Part shown: positions 1 to 7,567 of the stretch, one piece after another
How the letters are laid out: every line of letters starts with the position of its first letter
How positions within the stretch are numbered: the first letter of the stretch is position 1
Assembly: GCA_007120685.1 (NCBI GenBank)
Contig: SKNG01000319.1
Location: 1 to 12,779, forward strand
DNA: 12,779 nucleotides
Reading direction: 5' to 3'
Source: Paracoccaceae bacterium
GTDB lineage: Bacteria; Pseudomonadota; Alphaproteobacteria; Rhodobacterales; Rhodobacteraceae
Position numbers and translations under genes: made by a program
The notes under the pieces: model-generated
Told to the model about the DNA's origin: nothing
Databases searched by the model: none
What the model saw: the letters and a program-made list of their open reading frames with translations, nothing else

Positions 1-450
1 CCGGGGGTGATGGAGGCCGGCAACAAGGGCGCGGCCGAGGCCGGGGGGATTTCCGTGGGGCTGAACATCGTGCTGCCGCATGAGCAGGCGCCCAATGCCT
101 ATGTGACGCCGGCGCTGAGCTTCAACTTTCATTATTTCGCCATCCGCAAGATGCATTTCCTGATGCGGGCCGAGGCGATCACGGTCTTTCCCGGTGGCTT
201 CGGCACGCTGGACGAGTTGTTCGAGACGCTGACCCTGATCCAGACCAACCGGATGCGGCCGGTGCCCTTTCTGCTCTTCGGTCGCAGCTTCTGGGAGCGG
301 GTGATCGACTGGCAGGCGCTGGCCGAGGCGGGCACGATCTCGCCGGGTGATCTGGACCTGTTCCGCTTTGTCGATACGGCGGCCGAGGCAGTGGCACTCA
401 TCGACGCCTGGAATGCCGAGGCGGATCAGCGCCCCGATCCGGCCGGCTGA
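1..450 (+). CDS. LOG family protein (TIGR00730-type Rossmann fold), 3' part only
   Basis: The reading frame is open from base 1 to the TGA at 448-450, so the gene starts left of the window; 149 codons are visible. The first residues PGVMEA match the end of the conserved GGGPGxMEA loop of LOG/lysine-decarboxylase-like proteins. The second hallmark, PGGFGTLDE (bases 190-216), is the PGGxGTxxE nucleotide-binding motif. Family members are usually 190-290 residues, so about half is missing. LOG enzymes release free base or ribose 5-phosphate from nucleoside 5'-monophosphates (cytokinin riboside monophosphates in plants and some bacteria); the bacterial substrate is often unknown. The old name 'lysine decarboxylase' is misleading. 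The gene converges on rnr, with tandem palindromes between them. Family assignment is firm; exact substrate is not. Confidence 0.9.
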   Translation, partial: PGVMEAGNKGAAEAGGISVGLNIVLPHEQAPNAYVTPALSFNFHYFAIRKMHFLMRAEAITVFPGGFGTLDELFETLTLIQTNRMRPVPFLLFGRSFWERVIDWQALAEAGTISPGDLDLFRFVDTAAEAVALIDAWNAEADQRPDPAG

Positions 451-533
451 TCCCGGAGGCAGCTTCGGAACACCGGGGCACCGGTATTGGTTTTCAATCG
501 ATTGGCGGTGAATCGCTACGGCTCATGCCGGTC

Positions 534-555
534 AACGCGCCTTCGAAGGCGCGTT
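534..555. terminator. Palindrome 1 of tandem bidirectional terminator
   Basis: A perfect 22-bp inverted repeat is centred between bases 544 and 545 with core TTCGAA and arms starting AACGCGCC. It lies between the convergent LOG (ends 450) and rnr (ends 626) genes. As RNA on either strand it folds to a 9-bp stem with a UCGA loop. It lacks a long U-tract of its own and is separated by one base from the second palindrome, so the two probably work together. Confidence 0.65.
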
Positions 556-556
556 C

Positions 557-582
557 AAACGGGCTTTCGAAAGCCCGTTTTT
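557..582. terminator. Palindrome 2 of tandem bidirectional terminator
   Basis: A perfect 24-bp inverted repeat at 557-580 is centred between 568 and 569, with arms AAACGGGCTT and the same TTCGAA centre as the preceding palindrome. The right arm runs into TTTTT (578-582), the classic intrinsic-terminator tail for rightward transcripts. Read leftward, the mirror-image TTT tail serves rnr transcripts. Stem strength, U-tract and the convergent context make this a good intrinsic terminator. Confidence 0.8.
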
Positions 583-625
583 CAGCGCTTGCCCCGGTCT
601 TCAGGCACAAACGGTATCACACCCC

Positions 626-2887
626 CTATCCGTGCCGCCGTTCCGCCCGCCGCCGCGCCCGCGCGCTTGCGGCTTTCGCGCCCTTGCCGCGCCGTACCGG
701 CCCCCGCTTGCGCCCGCCCCGCGCGGGCCGGGCCAGCGCCTCGCCCTCTACCTCCAGCATTTCCAGGAGCAGCCCGCCGGTCAGCGCCTCGGCCTCGGTC
801 AGCTTCACCCGCACCCGCTGGCCCAGCCCCAAAACCTGGCCAGACCGCTCGCCGGTCAGCCTCTGCGCCTCGGCGTCATGGTGGAAGAACTCGTCACCCA
901 GCGAGCGGATCGGCACCAGACCGTCCGCCCCCGTCTCGTCCAGCTTCACGAAGAGCCCGAACCGCGCCACGCCGGCGATCCGCCCGTCGAACTCGGCGCC
1001 CACACGGTCGGTCAGCCAGGCGGCCAGATAGCGGTCGGTCGTCTCGCGCTCGGCCATCATGGACCGCCGCTCGGCCTGCGAGATCGCCTCGGCCGTCTCG
1101 CCCAGCCGCTCGATATCCTCGCCGCTCAGCCCGTCGGCGCGCGCATCCGGCCTCCAGCGATGCGCCGAGATCAGCGCGCGATGCACCACCAGGTCGGCAT
1201 AGCGCCGGATGGGCGAGGTAAAATGCGCGTAATGGCGCAGCGCAAGGCCGAAATGACCAAGGTTATCCAGGCTGTAATAGGCCTGGGTCATCGACCGCAG
1301 CGTCGCCATGTTGATCAGTTCGTCAAAGGCGCTGCCCTCGGCCTGGGCCAGCAGCGCGTTCAGATGCCGGGTCTGCAGCACCTGCCCCTTGGCCAGCGTG
1401 AAGCCCGAATTGACCGCCAGTTCGCGCAGCGCCTCCAGCTTGTCGGGCGGCGGTTCCTCATGCACGCGGAACAGGAGCGGCGAGCGCGCGGCGATCAGCG
1501 CCTCGGCGGCGGCGACATTGGCCTGCACCATGAATTCCTCGATCAGCCGATGCGCATCCAGCCGGTCGCGAAAGGCCACCGACAGCACCTGCCCCTCGTC
1601 GGACAGGACAATCTGCCGCTCGGGCAGGTCTAGATCCAGCGGTTGGCGGGCCTCGCGGGCCTGCACGGTCGCTTTCCACGCGGCGTGAAGATCGCCCAGC
1701 ATCCCCGCCAGCGGTTCGGTCGCCTCATCGAAGCGCCCCTCGAACGCCGCCTGCGCTTGATGATAGCTCAGCGAGGCCCGCGAGCGCATCATCCCCCGCG
1801 TGAACCGGAAATCCCGCCGGTCGCCCTGCGCGTCGAATACCATCCGCAGCGCCAGCACGGCCCGTTCCACGCCCTCATGCAGCGAGCACAGATCGCCCGA
1901 CAGCCGCTCGGGCAGCATCGGCACCACGCGGTCGGGGAAATAGGTGGAATTGCCCCGCTTGCGCGCCTCCCGGTCCAGGGCCCCGCCGGGGCGCACGTAA
2001 TGCGCCACATCGGCAATCGCCACCCAGACCACGAAACCGCCGGGGTTGGCCGGGTCCTCGTCGCGCGCCGCGCAGACGGCGTCGTCATGGTCGCGCGCAT
2101 CCGACGGGTCGATGGTCAGCAGCGGCAGGTCGCGTAGGTCCTCACGCCCCGCCATGCCGGCCTCTTCCATCCCCTCGGCCTCGGCCAGCACGGAATCAGG
2201 GAACTCGTCCGGGATGCCATGCTGGTGAATGGCGATCAGCGAGACCGATTTCGGCGCCGACGGGTCGCCCAGCACCGCCACCACCCGCGCCTTCCGCAGG
2301 CCCATGCGCGGCGGCGCGGTCTGCTCGGCCTCGACCAACTCGCCGTCCTTCGCCCCCATCGCCTCGCCCGCCGGGATGCGCCATTCCAGGTCCGACCCCC
2401 GGTCGATGGCCAGCAGCCGCCCGCCCTCGGCCCCCTTGCGGAAGATGCCCAGCAGCCGCTTCGGCCCGGCGCGCTCCAGCTTGCGGATCACGCGGGCCTG
2501 ATAGTCGTGATCCTCGGCCCGCACGGCCATCAGCTTGGCCAGGATCCGATCCCCCTCGCCCAACGCCGGCCCGCCCGGCCGCGCCACCACCAGCACCCGC
2601 GGCACAGGCTCGCCCTCGGGCCAGTCCTTCGGCCGCGCGAACAGATCCCCGCCCGCATCAGGCGCCAGCACATCCAGCAGCCCCACCGGCGGCAGCCCGG
2701 CCCGCCGCCCGCCCCGCCGGCGCGGCGCCACCAGCCCCTCCTCGGCCATCTCGGCCAAGAGCGCCTTCAATTCCCGCCGCGCGCCGCCCTTCAGCCCGAA
2801 GGCGCGCGCAATCTCGCGCAGCCCGCTGGCCTCTGGGTTCTCGGCCATCCAGTCGCGCAATTCTTCCTTGTCCGGTATCCTGTCCAT
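626..2887 (-). CDS. rnr: Ribonuclease R (3'-5' exoribonuclease)
   Basis: A 753-residue protein with the RNase II/R (RNB) architecture. An N-terminal winged-helix-like segment (about 5-60) is followed by cold-shock/OB-like regions (about 60-240) and the RNB catalytic domain (about 250-575). It carries TIDPSDARDHDDAV, with metal-binding Asp260, 266, 268 and 269, and the RNB signature TSPIRRYADLVVHR (557-570). An S1 domain (about 627-712) and a short Arg/Lys-rich tail (about 720-753) follow. The basic tail and HTH start distinguish RNase R from RNase II. RNase R degrades structured RNA (mRNA, rRNA fragments, tmRNA-linked decay) in the cytoplasm. The ATG at 2885-2887 gives the expected N-terminus; the ribosome site is weak (GGGG just upstream). 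dapE is 127 bp upstream on the same strand with a hairpin element between, so cotranscription is uncertain. Confidence 0.96.
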   Translation of the reverse strand: MDRIPDKEELRDWMAENPEASGLREIARAFGLKGGARRELKALLAEMAEEGLVAPRRRGGRRAGLPPVGLLDVLAPDAGGDLFARPKDWPEGEPVPRVLVVARPGGPALGEGDRILAKLMAVRAEDHDYQARVIRKLERAGPKRLLGIFRKGAEGGRLLAIDRGSDLEWRIPAGEAMGAKDGELVEAEQTAPPRMGLRKARVVAVLGDPSAPKSVSLIAIHQHGIPDEFPDSVLAEAEGMEEAGMAGREDLRDLPLLTIDPSDARDHDDAVCAARDEDPANPGGFVVWVAIADVAHYVRPGGALDREARKRGNSTYFPDRVVPMLPERLSGDLCSLHEGVERAVLALRMVFDAQGDRRDFRFTRGMMRSRASLSYHQAQAAFEGRFDEATEPLAGMLGDLHAAWKATVQAREARQPLDLDLPERQIVLSDEGQVLSVAFRDRLDAHRLIEEFMVQANVAAAEALIAARSPLLFRVHEEPPPDKLEALRELAVNSGFTLAKGQVLQTRHLNALLAQAEGSAFDELINMATLRSMTQAYYSLDNLGHFGLALRHYAHFTSPIRRYADLVVHRALISAHRWRPDARADGLSGEDIERLGETAEAISQAERRSMMAERETTDRYLAAWLTDRVGAEFDGRIAGVARFGLFVKLDETGADGLVPIRSLGDEFFHHDAEAQRLTGERSGQVLGLGQRVRVKLTEAEALTGGLLLEMLEVEGEALARPARGGRKRGPVRRGKGAKAASARARRRAERRHG

Positions 2888-2957
2888 CCCCGCGCGCTAC
2901 CACGCCCCGTCAGCAAGGTCACCGCCCAAACGCCGCCGCCCCCTCTTTGCTCTTCAA

Positions 2958-3006
2958 ATATCCCGGGGGGTGAGGGCTGAAGGCCCGAGGGGGGCAGCGC
3001 CCCCCT
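2958..3006 (-). terminator. GC-rich hairpin element between dapE and rnr
   Basis: A perfect 8-bp stem with arms AGGGGGGC (2988-2995) and GCCCCCCT (2999-3006) and a 3-nt loop starts nine bases after the dapE stop. Next to it, on the dapE strand, lie a second smaller stem (GGGC/GCCC, 2974-2977 and 2983-2986) and then CCCGGGATATTTGAAGAGC. From memory, variants of this hairpin followed by CCGGGxATATTTGAA are very frequent behind Rhodobacterales genes. It probably ends or attenuates dapE transcription. There is no real U-tract, so intrinsic termination is less sure than for the LOG/rnr terminator. Confidence 0.55.
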
Positions 3007-3014
3007 GCGCCGCC

Positions 3015-4163
3015 TCAGGCAAAGTAATCCCGCAGGACCCGCAGATAGACCGCCTTCAACTGCCGGATATGCCCGATCTCGGCATGCTCGTCGACCTGAT
3101 GCATCGATTGCCCCACCAGCCCGAATTCCACCACCGGGCAATGCGCCCGGATGAACCGCGCATCCGAGGTCCCGCCGGAGGTCGACAGCACCGGCCGCAC
3201 CCCGCATTCCGCCTCGACCGCGCCGGCCACCAGATCGGTGAACCATCCCGGCTCGGTCACGAAAGCCTCGCCCGAAACCTTCACCGACACCGAAAACCGC
3301 ACCCCGGTTTCCGCCTCGGCCCGCGCCGCCTCGTCCTGAAGCCAGCGGGTCAGCGAGGCCCCGGTGTGGCAATCGTTGAACCGGATGTTCAGCCCCGCCT
3401 CAGCCCGCGCCGGGATCACATTCGTCGCCGCATTGCCGGTGTCGATCGTGGTCAGCGCCAGGGTCGAGGGGTCGAACCGCGCCGTGCCCGCGTCAAGCTC
3501 ATGCCGCGCCAGCCGGTCCAGCAACCCCACCAGCGCCGGCAAGGGGTTCACGGCCCGGTGCGGATAGGCCGAATGCCCCTGCACCCCCTCGGCCAGGATC
3601 CGCGCGTTGAGAGACCCGCGTCGGCCGATCTTGACCATCTCGCCCATCGCCTGCGGGCAGGTCGGCTCGCCCACCAGGCAGTGATCCATCCGCTCGCCCT
3701 GCGCCGCCATCCAGTCCAGGATCGCGGCCGTGCCGTCGATGCCGTCGCCCTCTTCATCGCCGGTCACCGTGACAATCACCGCGCCATCGGCCGGACAATG
3801 CGGCGCGAATTCAACCGCCGCAGCCACAAAGGCCGCGACGCCGGATTTCATGTCGCAGGCCCCGCGCCCCCACAGCCGACCCTCGGCCAGCTGCCCGGCG
3901 AAGGGATCGAATCGCCAGGCCGCCGCATTGCCCGGCGGCACCACATCGGTATGGCCGTTGAACCCCAGGCGTCGCGCCGCATCTCTCGGTCCCAGCCGCG
4001 CGAACAGGTTGCCGATGCCACCGCGGTCGGCGCGGTGGCACTCGAACCCCGCCGCCCGCAGCCGCTCCTCCACCAGCGCCAGCGCCCCGGCATCGCGCGG
4101 CGTGACCGAGGCGCAGCGCACCAGCGCCACTGCCAAGTCAACCGGATCGCACTCTTTTTCCAT
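3015..4163 (-). CDS. dapE: Succinyl-diaminopimelate desuccinylase
   Basis: A 382-residue M20 metallopeptidase-family enzyme that hydrolyses N-succinyl-LL-2,6-diaminopimelate to LL-diaminopimelate and succinate, in the lysine and peptidoglycan precursor pathway in the cytoplasm. Di-zinc and catalytic residues sit in the expected places: His71 in GHTDVVPPG, Asp73, bridging Asp104 in GRGACDMKSG, catalytic Glu137 and ligand Glu138 in TGDEEGDG, Glu166 in VGEPT and His355 near SMHQVDEHA. The dimerisation (lid) domain lies at about residues 175-295. The frame stays open upstream to 4295, but those 44 residues are Arg-rich and unlike DapE. ATG 4161-4163 gives a normal length and N-terminus (EKECDPVDLAVALVRCASVTP), with GGGGG about 8 nt upstream as ribosome site. 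It is divergent from the histidine kinase gene and followed by rnr. Confidence 0.95.
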   Translation of the reverse strand: MEKECDPVDLAVALVRCASVTPRDAGALALVEERLRAAGFECHRADRGGIGNLFARLGPRDAARRLGFNGHTDVVPPGNAAAWRFDPFAGQLAEGRLWGRGACDMKSGVAAFVAAAVEFAPHCPADGAVIVTVTGDEEGDGIDGTAAILDWMAAQGERMDHCLVGEPTCPQAMGEMVKIGRRGSLNARILAEGVQGHSAYPHRAVNPLPALVGLLDRLARHELDAGTARFDPSTLALTTIDTGNAATNVIPARAEAGLNIRFNDCHTGASLTRWLQDEAARAEAETGVRFSVSVKVSGEAFVTEPGWFTDLVAGAVEAECGVRPVLSTSGGTSDARFIRAHCPVVEFGLVGQSMHQVDEHAEIGHIRQLKAVYLRVLRDYFA

Positions 4164-4436
4164 CCTCGCGCCCCCATCTGTGGTTTGCTGATACCGCGTT
4201 CCGGCAGCGTTCGCACATCGGCCAGGGTTTCCGGCTATTGCCCGGTCAAGTCGCATGCAACCCCGCAATGGTATATCCGGCCGTTTACTTGCCATGTCAC
4301 ATGACGTGGATCGCCTGCCCCATTCAGCCTGTGGCTGCGTGCGCCGTCACAAAATCGCATGATAGGTAACCGTTCCTTAGCCTTTCTTGGCAGAAGATCG
4401 GAACCAAGGCGCAAGAGAATTGCAAAGAAGCAACCG
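4164..4436. other. Divergent intergenic region, dapE / histidine kinase
   Basis: This 273-bp space must hold promoters for both divergent genes. I see no convincing -35/-10 pair. The short inverted repeat CATGT-C-ACATG (4292-4302) lies about 135 bp before the kinase start and could be an operator, but it is too short to assign. AT content rises around 4340-4436 just before the kinase start. Confidence 0.4.
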
Positions 4437-6728
4437 ATGACTCAAGATGACGCCGTCTCTTGCACGCAAGGGCAAAAGATGGAGATCGAGAACATCACGA
4501 ACGAGACGCGGTTGACGCGGCTTCAGGGGCTTGTTGTCGAGATCCTCAACGACCTCCTGCGCGCGCCGATCGAGCAAACCGATCAGGCCATCAACCGCGC
4601 CATCGCCCGCCTGGGCAGCTACTGTCTGCGCGACCGCGCCTATGTCTTTGTCAACGGCGACGGTTGCACCTCCAACACGCATGAATGGTGTGCGTCGGGG
4701 ATCGAGGCGGCGATTGAAGAGTTGCAGGAACTGCCGTGGGAGCTCTACGGCCCCATCTTTCATACGCTCAACGCGGGCGAGACTTTTCATGTGCCCGACG
4801 TTGCCGCCCTGGAAGAAGGGTCGCCGACGCGCGCCATCCTTGAATCGCAGGAAATCCGGTCGATCCTGATGGTGCCCATGCAATGGGAGGGGCGGTTCTT
4901 CGGCATGCTGGGCTTTGACGGGGTGCACAACACCCATGCCTTTCTGCCCGGGGAGCTTTACCTTCTGCGTTCGGTGGCCGATGTCATCTGCTCGGTGCTG
5001 ACCCGGCGTATCAGCGAACGGGCGCGACAGGAAGCGCAGAAGGCGCTGCAGTCCGAGCGGGCTTTCCTGAAAAGCATCCTTGCGACCTCGGCGATGGGGG
5101 TTCTGGTGCTGGAAGGTGATGGCAAGATCACCTTTGCCAACAAGGCGGCCACCGGGATCCTGGGCATCGCGTCCGGGGACCTGCTCGGCATGACGGATCG
5201 GGACCTGCATTCGAAGATGGCCCCGGTCGGCCACCCGCCCTCGATGCCAGATCGGGGCGACACGCCGCCCGATGACGCGGTTGATCCGGAAAACACGCCC
5301 TTTGCCGAAATCCTGCAGCATGGCCAGCCGGTGACGGATGCGCGTTTCACGCTGCGCAGCGATGCCGGGCCCAGGTATTGCGCCGTGCACGCCGCGCCGG
5401 TCGCCTCCGGGCAGACGCAGCCGCGCGTGGTCTATGCGCTGGTCGATGTGACCGATCAGGTGCTTGCCGAAACCGCCCGGGCCGTCGCGCTGGAAGAGGC
5501 GCGCCGCGCCAACACCGCCAAGACCCGCTTCCTGGCGCGGATGAGCCATGAGATGCGCACGCCGCTGAATGGCGTGCTGGGCATCGCCGAGGTGCTGGAC
5601 CGTCTGATAGACGACCCCGATCAGAAGCGCATGCTGGGCGTGATGCACGCCTCGGGCTCGCTGTTGCTGAACATCATCAACGATCTGTTGGACATGTCCA
5701 AGATCGAGGCGGATCAGTTGGCGATCGAGCGGATCCCCTTCGATCTGGCCGAGATCGCCGAACGGATCGAATCTGTCCACACGCTGAAGGCGGCCGAGAA
5801 GCAACTGTCCTTCTCTGTCACCCTGTCGACGCCAAGCATCACCCATCGCATGGGCGACCCGCACCGGTTGTTGCAGATCATGCACAATGTGATCAGCAAC
5901 GCCGTCAAGTTCACCGCGCAGGGCACCATCTGTGTGAGTATCGACTGCAGCGACCCGGCGAAGATCGTGCTGCAGGTATCGGATACCGGCATTGGTGTCG
6001 CCGCCGAGGAAGAACAGCACGTGTTCGAGGAGTTTGGCCAGGCCGATACCGCGGTGGCGCGCAAGTTCGGCGGCACCGGGCTGGGCATGCCGATCGTGAA
6101 GCGGCTGGTCGAGCTGATGGCGGGGGAAATTCTGTTTCAGTCCGAACCTGGAAAGGGCACCCGGGTGGTCATCTCGCTGCCCCTGCCTGCGCTTGCCGAA
6201 CAGAGTGGCGCGGTCGAGGAGACGGTGCCGGTCAGCGATGACCGTTTGCAGGGGCTGCGGGTTCTGGCTGCCGATGACAATCGCACCAACCGGATGATCC
6301 TGGGCGCGATGATGGGACAACTCGGCATTTCCGCGGTGCTTACGGCAGACGGTCAAAGCGCGCTGAAGGCCTATGAGGCCGAGGTGTTCGACGCGGTGAT
6401 CCTTGATATTTCTATGCCGGAAATGGACGGGGTTGAGGTGCTCCGGCGGCTGCGCAAGCGCGAGGCGCAACGGCAGAAGGCGGGGCTCGGCACGTCTGGC
6501 CGATTGCCGATCGTCGCCTTTACCGCCAACGCAATGGAGCACGAGGTGGAGGCCTATCTGGAGGCGGGTTTCGACGATTGTCTGACCAAGCCCTTGCAAT
6601 TGGACAGGCTCCGCGCGGCGCTGTCGGCCCTTGTCGGCACGCCTGATGCGATGTCGGGCGCGACACGCGGCGCAGGGAAGAAAGGGGGGGCGTCGGTCAG
6701 GAAAGCCGGCGCGCTGAAGGTCGTCTGA
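4437..6728 (+). CDS. Cytosolic hybrid sensor histidine kinase (GAF-PAS-HisKA-HATPase-REC)
   Basis: A 763-residue protein without membrane segments. Order: GAF domain (about 30-180), linker coiled-coil, PAS domain (about 205-325), HisKA with phospho-acceptor His371 in SHEMRTPLNGVLG, HATPase with N-box HNVISNAVKF (483-492), G1 DTGIGV (Asp516) and G2 GGTGLGMPI, then a receiver domain with acidic pair DD in VLAADDNRTN, phospho-acceptor Asp657 in LDISMPEMDG, and TAN and KPL near the end. Known role of such kinases: a soluble signal bound by GAF/PAS drives autophosphorylation and His-to-Asp relay to the own receiver and onward through an Hpt protein. No Hpt or response regulator is encoded nearby. 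Start: the frame opens at ATG 4359, but ATG 4437 has AAAGAAG about 7 nt upstream and avoids a basic, non-conserved extension; ATG 4479 is also possible. The G2 box has MPI instead of the usual LAI/LSI. Ligand unknown. Confidence 0.9.
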   Translation: MTQDDAVSCTQGQKMEIENITNETRLTRLQGLVVEILNDLLRAPIEQTDQAINRAIARLGSYCLRDRAYVFVNGDGCTSNTHEWCASGIEAAIEELQELPWELYGPIFHTLNAGETFHVPDVAALEEGSPTRAILESQEIRSILMVPMQWEGRFFGMLGFDGVHNTHAFLPGELYLLRSVADVICSVLTRRISERARQEAQKALQSERAFLKSILATSAMGVLVLEGDGKITFANKAATGILGIASGDLLGMTDRDLHSKMAPVGHPPSMPDRGDTPPDDAVDPENTPFAEILQHGQPVTDARFTLRSDAGPRYCAVHAAPVASGQTQPRVVYALVDVTDQVLAETARAVALEEARRANTAKTRFLARMSHEMRTPLNGVLGIAEVLDRLIDDPDQKRMLGVMHASGSLLLNIINDLLDMSKIEADQLAIERIPFDLAEIAERIESVHTLKAAEKQLSFSVTLSTPSITHRMGDPHRLLQIMHNVISNAVKFTAQGTICVSIDCSDPAKIVLQVSDTGIGVAAEEEQHVFEEFGQADTAVARKFGGTGLGMPIVKRLVELMAGEILFQSEPGKGTRVVISLPLPALAEQSGAVEETVPVSDDRLQGLRVLAADDNRTNRMILGAMMGQLGISAVLTADGQSALKAYEAEVFDAVILDISMPEMDGVEVLRRLRKREAQRQKAGLGTSGRLPIVAFTANAMEHEVEAYLEAGFDDCLTKPLQLDRLRAALSALVGTPDAMSGATRGAGKKGGASVRKAGALKVV

Positions 6729-6736
6729 AAGCGATG

Positions 6737-6751
6737 CCGGGCAACACCCGG
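6737..6751 (+). terminator. Possible weak hairpin after histidine kinase
   Basis: A 5-bp stem CCGGG/CCCGG with loop CAACA starts eight bases after the kinase stop. No T-run follows, so it is at best a weak or Rho-assisted stop. Confidence 0.25.
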
Positions 6752-7057
6752 GGGGCGGCTCTGACAGGGATCAGTCGGTGCGGCGCGCTGCGGGCTTCCG
6801 GCACTGTGGCTGCCCAACGCAGAAAGCGTTTTCTCATTGGCTGGCATTCTTTCGGGCGGCCCGGTCCACGGTGTCATGGAACAGGCACGATGACGCCGAG
6901 ACTGCCGCATCGCTGCAGATGGGTTGGCGTTCGGCTTGGCGTCCGTGGAACGGCTACACTGACGAGAAGGTCGATTACCTGAAAGCAGGACGGGCGCTGT
7001 GACATCGTGGAACCTGAGGACCGTGTTGCACGGGCGGCGGCGTGATCAGGGGCGCGC
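6752..7057. other. Gene-poor stretch, possibly decayed coding DNA
   Basis: No recognisable intact gene. The plus frame ending at 7002 gives a peptide with GYTDEKVDYLKAGRAL near its end that looks coding-like but matches no family I can name. It lacks a plausible start and ribosome site. The segment lies between the kinase gene and the integrase remnant and may be part of the same decayed insertion. Confidence 0.4.
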
Positions 7058-7476
7058 GCCTACGACAAGATCGCGCGCGAGGAGGCGAGGCGGCCCGCAA
7101 ATGCGAGAGCCTGACCGTCGCCGAAGTCGCCAGGCGCGTTCACGCCGAACTTCCGCTGGCATGGAAGAACCGCAAGCATGCCGAGACATGGCTGGCCACG
7201 GTGAAGAACCGCGCCGGCGCCCGGCTCGGCGACCACCCGCTGCACGTGATCGGCACCGCCGACATCCTTGCCGTTCCGGCGCCGATCTGGACCGAACAGC
7301 ACGTAACGGCGAGTCGCCTTGAGCAACGTCTCTCGACCATCCTTGACCGGGCAAGGGGCGGCCAGTACCCGCATGAAAGCCCCGTCAACGGCCTCACGAA
7401 GACGCTTGCCAGTTTCAAGCTGTATCGTCCTGCCAGCACCCACCGGCATGCATCGCCGTTAGGAGCCGAGAGCCGG
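7058..7476 (+). pseudogene. Tyrosine-type (P4-like) site-specific integrase, core-binding-domain remnant
   Basis: In the +1 frame from about 7102 the peptide reads LTVAEVARRVHAE, AWKNRKHAETWLATV, GDHPLHVIGTADILAV, PIWTE and SPVNGLTKTL. This is the typical core-binding region of P4-type integrases: WKN-KHA-W, then a 'single helix, IWTE' stretch, then 'NPVxGLTKxL'. Just upstream the continuation AYDKIAREEARRPANAR lies in another frame (7058 onward, ending in TGA), so a frameshift lies around 7085-7100. The frame degenerates again after about 7430 (HRHASPL, resembling HHASLP). The N-terminal arm-binding domain and the whole catalytic domain with its R-H-R-Y residues are absent. Family members are about 390-430 residues; about 140 remain. 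It is clearly non-functional and a relic of an integrated element. Family call rests on remembered family patterns. Confidence 0.72.
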
Positions 7477-7567
7477 CTGCGCCCGACATCGCTTCCCGGA
7501 CGTGTTCGATCGCCCGAAAGATCAGCCCAAATCCGAACCCCTGTCAGTCGGGCTACCGTCAGCCGGA
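7477..7567. other. Spacer between integrase remnant and kdgK 3' end
   Basis: No gene, hairpin with T-run or repeat was recognised here. It separates the convergently placed integrase remnant (+) and kdgK (-) and may hold the breakpoint of the deletion that removed the integrase catalytic domain. Confidence 0.4.

Noticed and set aside
4164..4295. N-terminal extension of dapE to 4295
   Set aside because: The extra 44 residues are unlike DapE and give an overlong protein; ATG 4163 matches the family start.
2535..4304. 589-codon plus-strand open frame across rnr and dapE
   Set aside because: It lies antisense to two confidently identified genes, is rich in Pro/Arg/Ser, has no recognisable domain, and is explained by high GC and third-position bias.
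4377..6599. 740-codon minus-strand open frame opposite the histidine kinase
   Set aside because: His/Arg/Gln-rich product without domains, antisense to a complete multidomain kinase; a typical GC-bias shadow.
6777..6783. GGTGCGG as a left attachment repeat of tRNA-Leu
   Set aside because: Seven bases are expected by chance in GC-rich DNA; integrase attachment repeats at tRNAs are usually 15 bp or longer.
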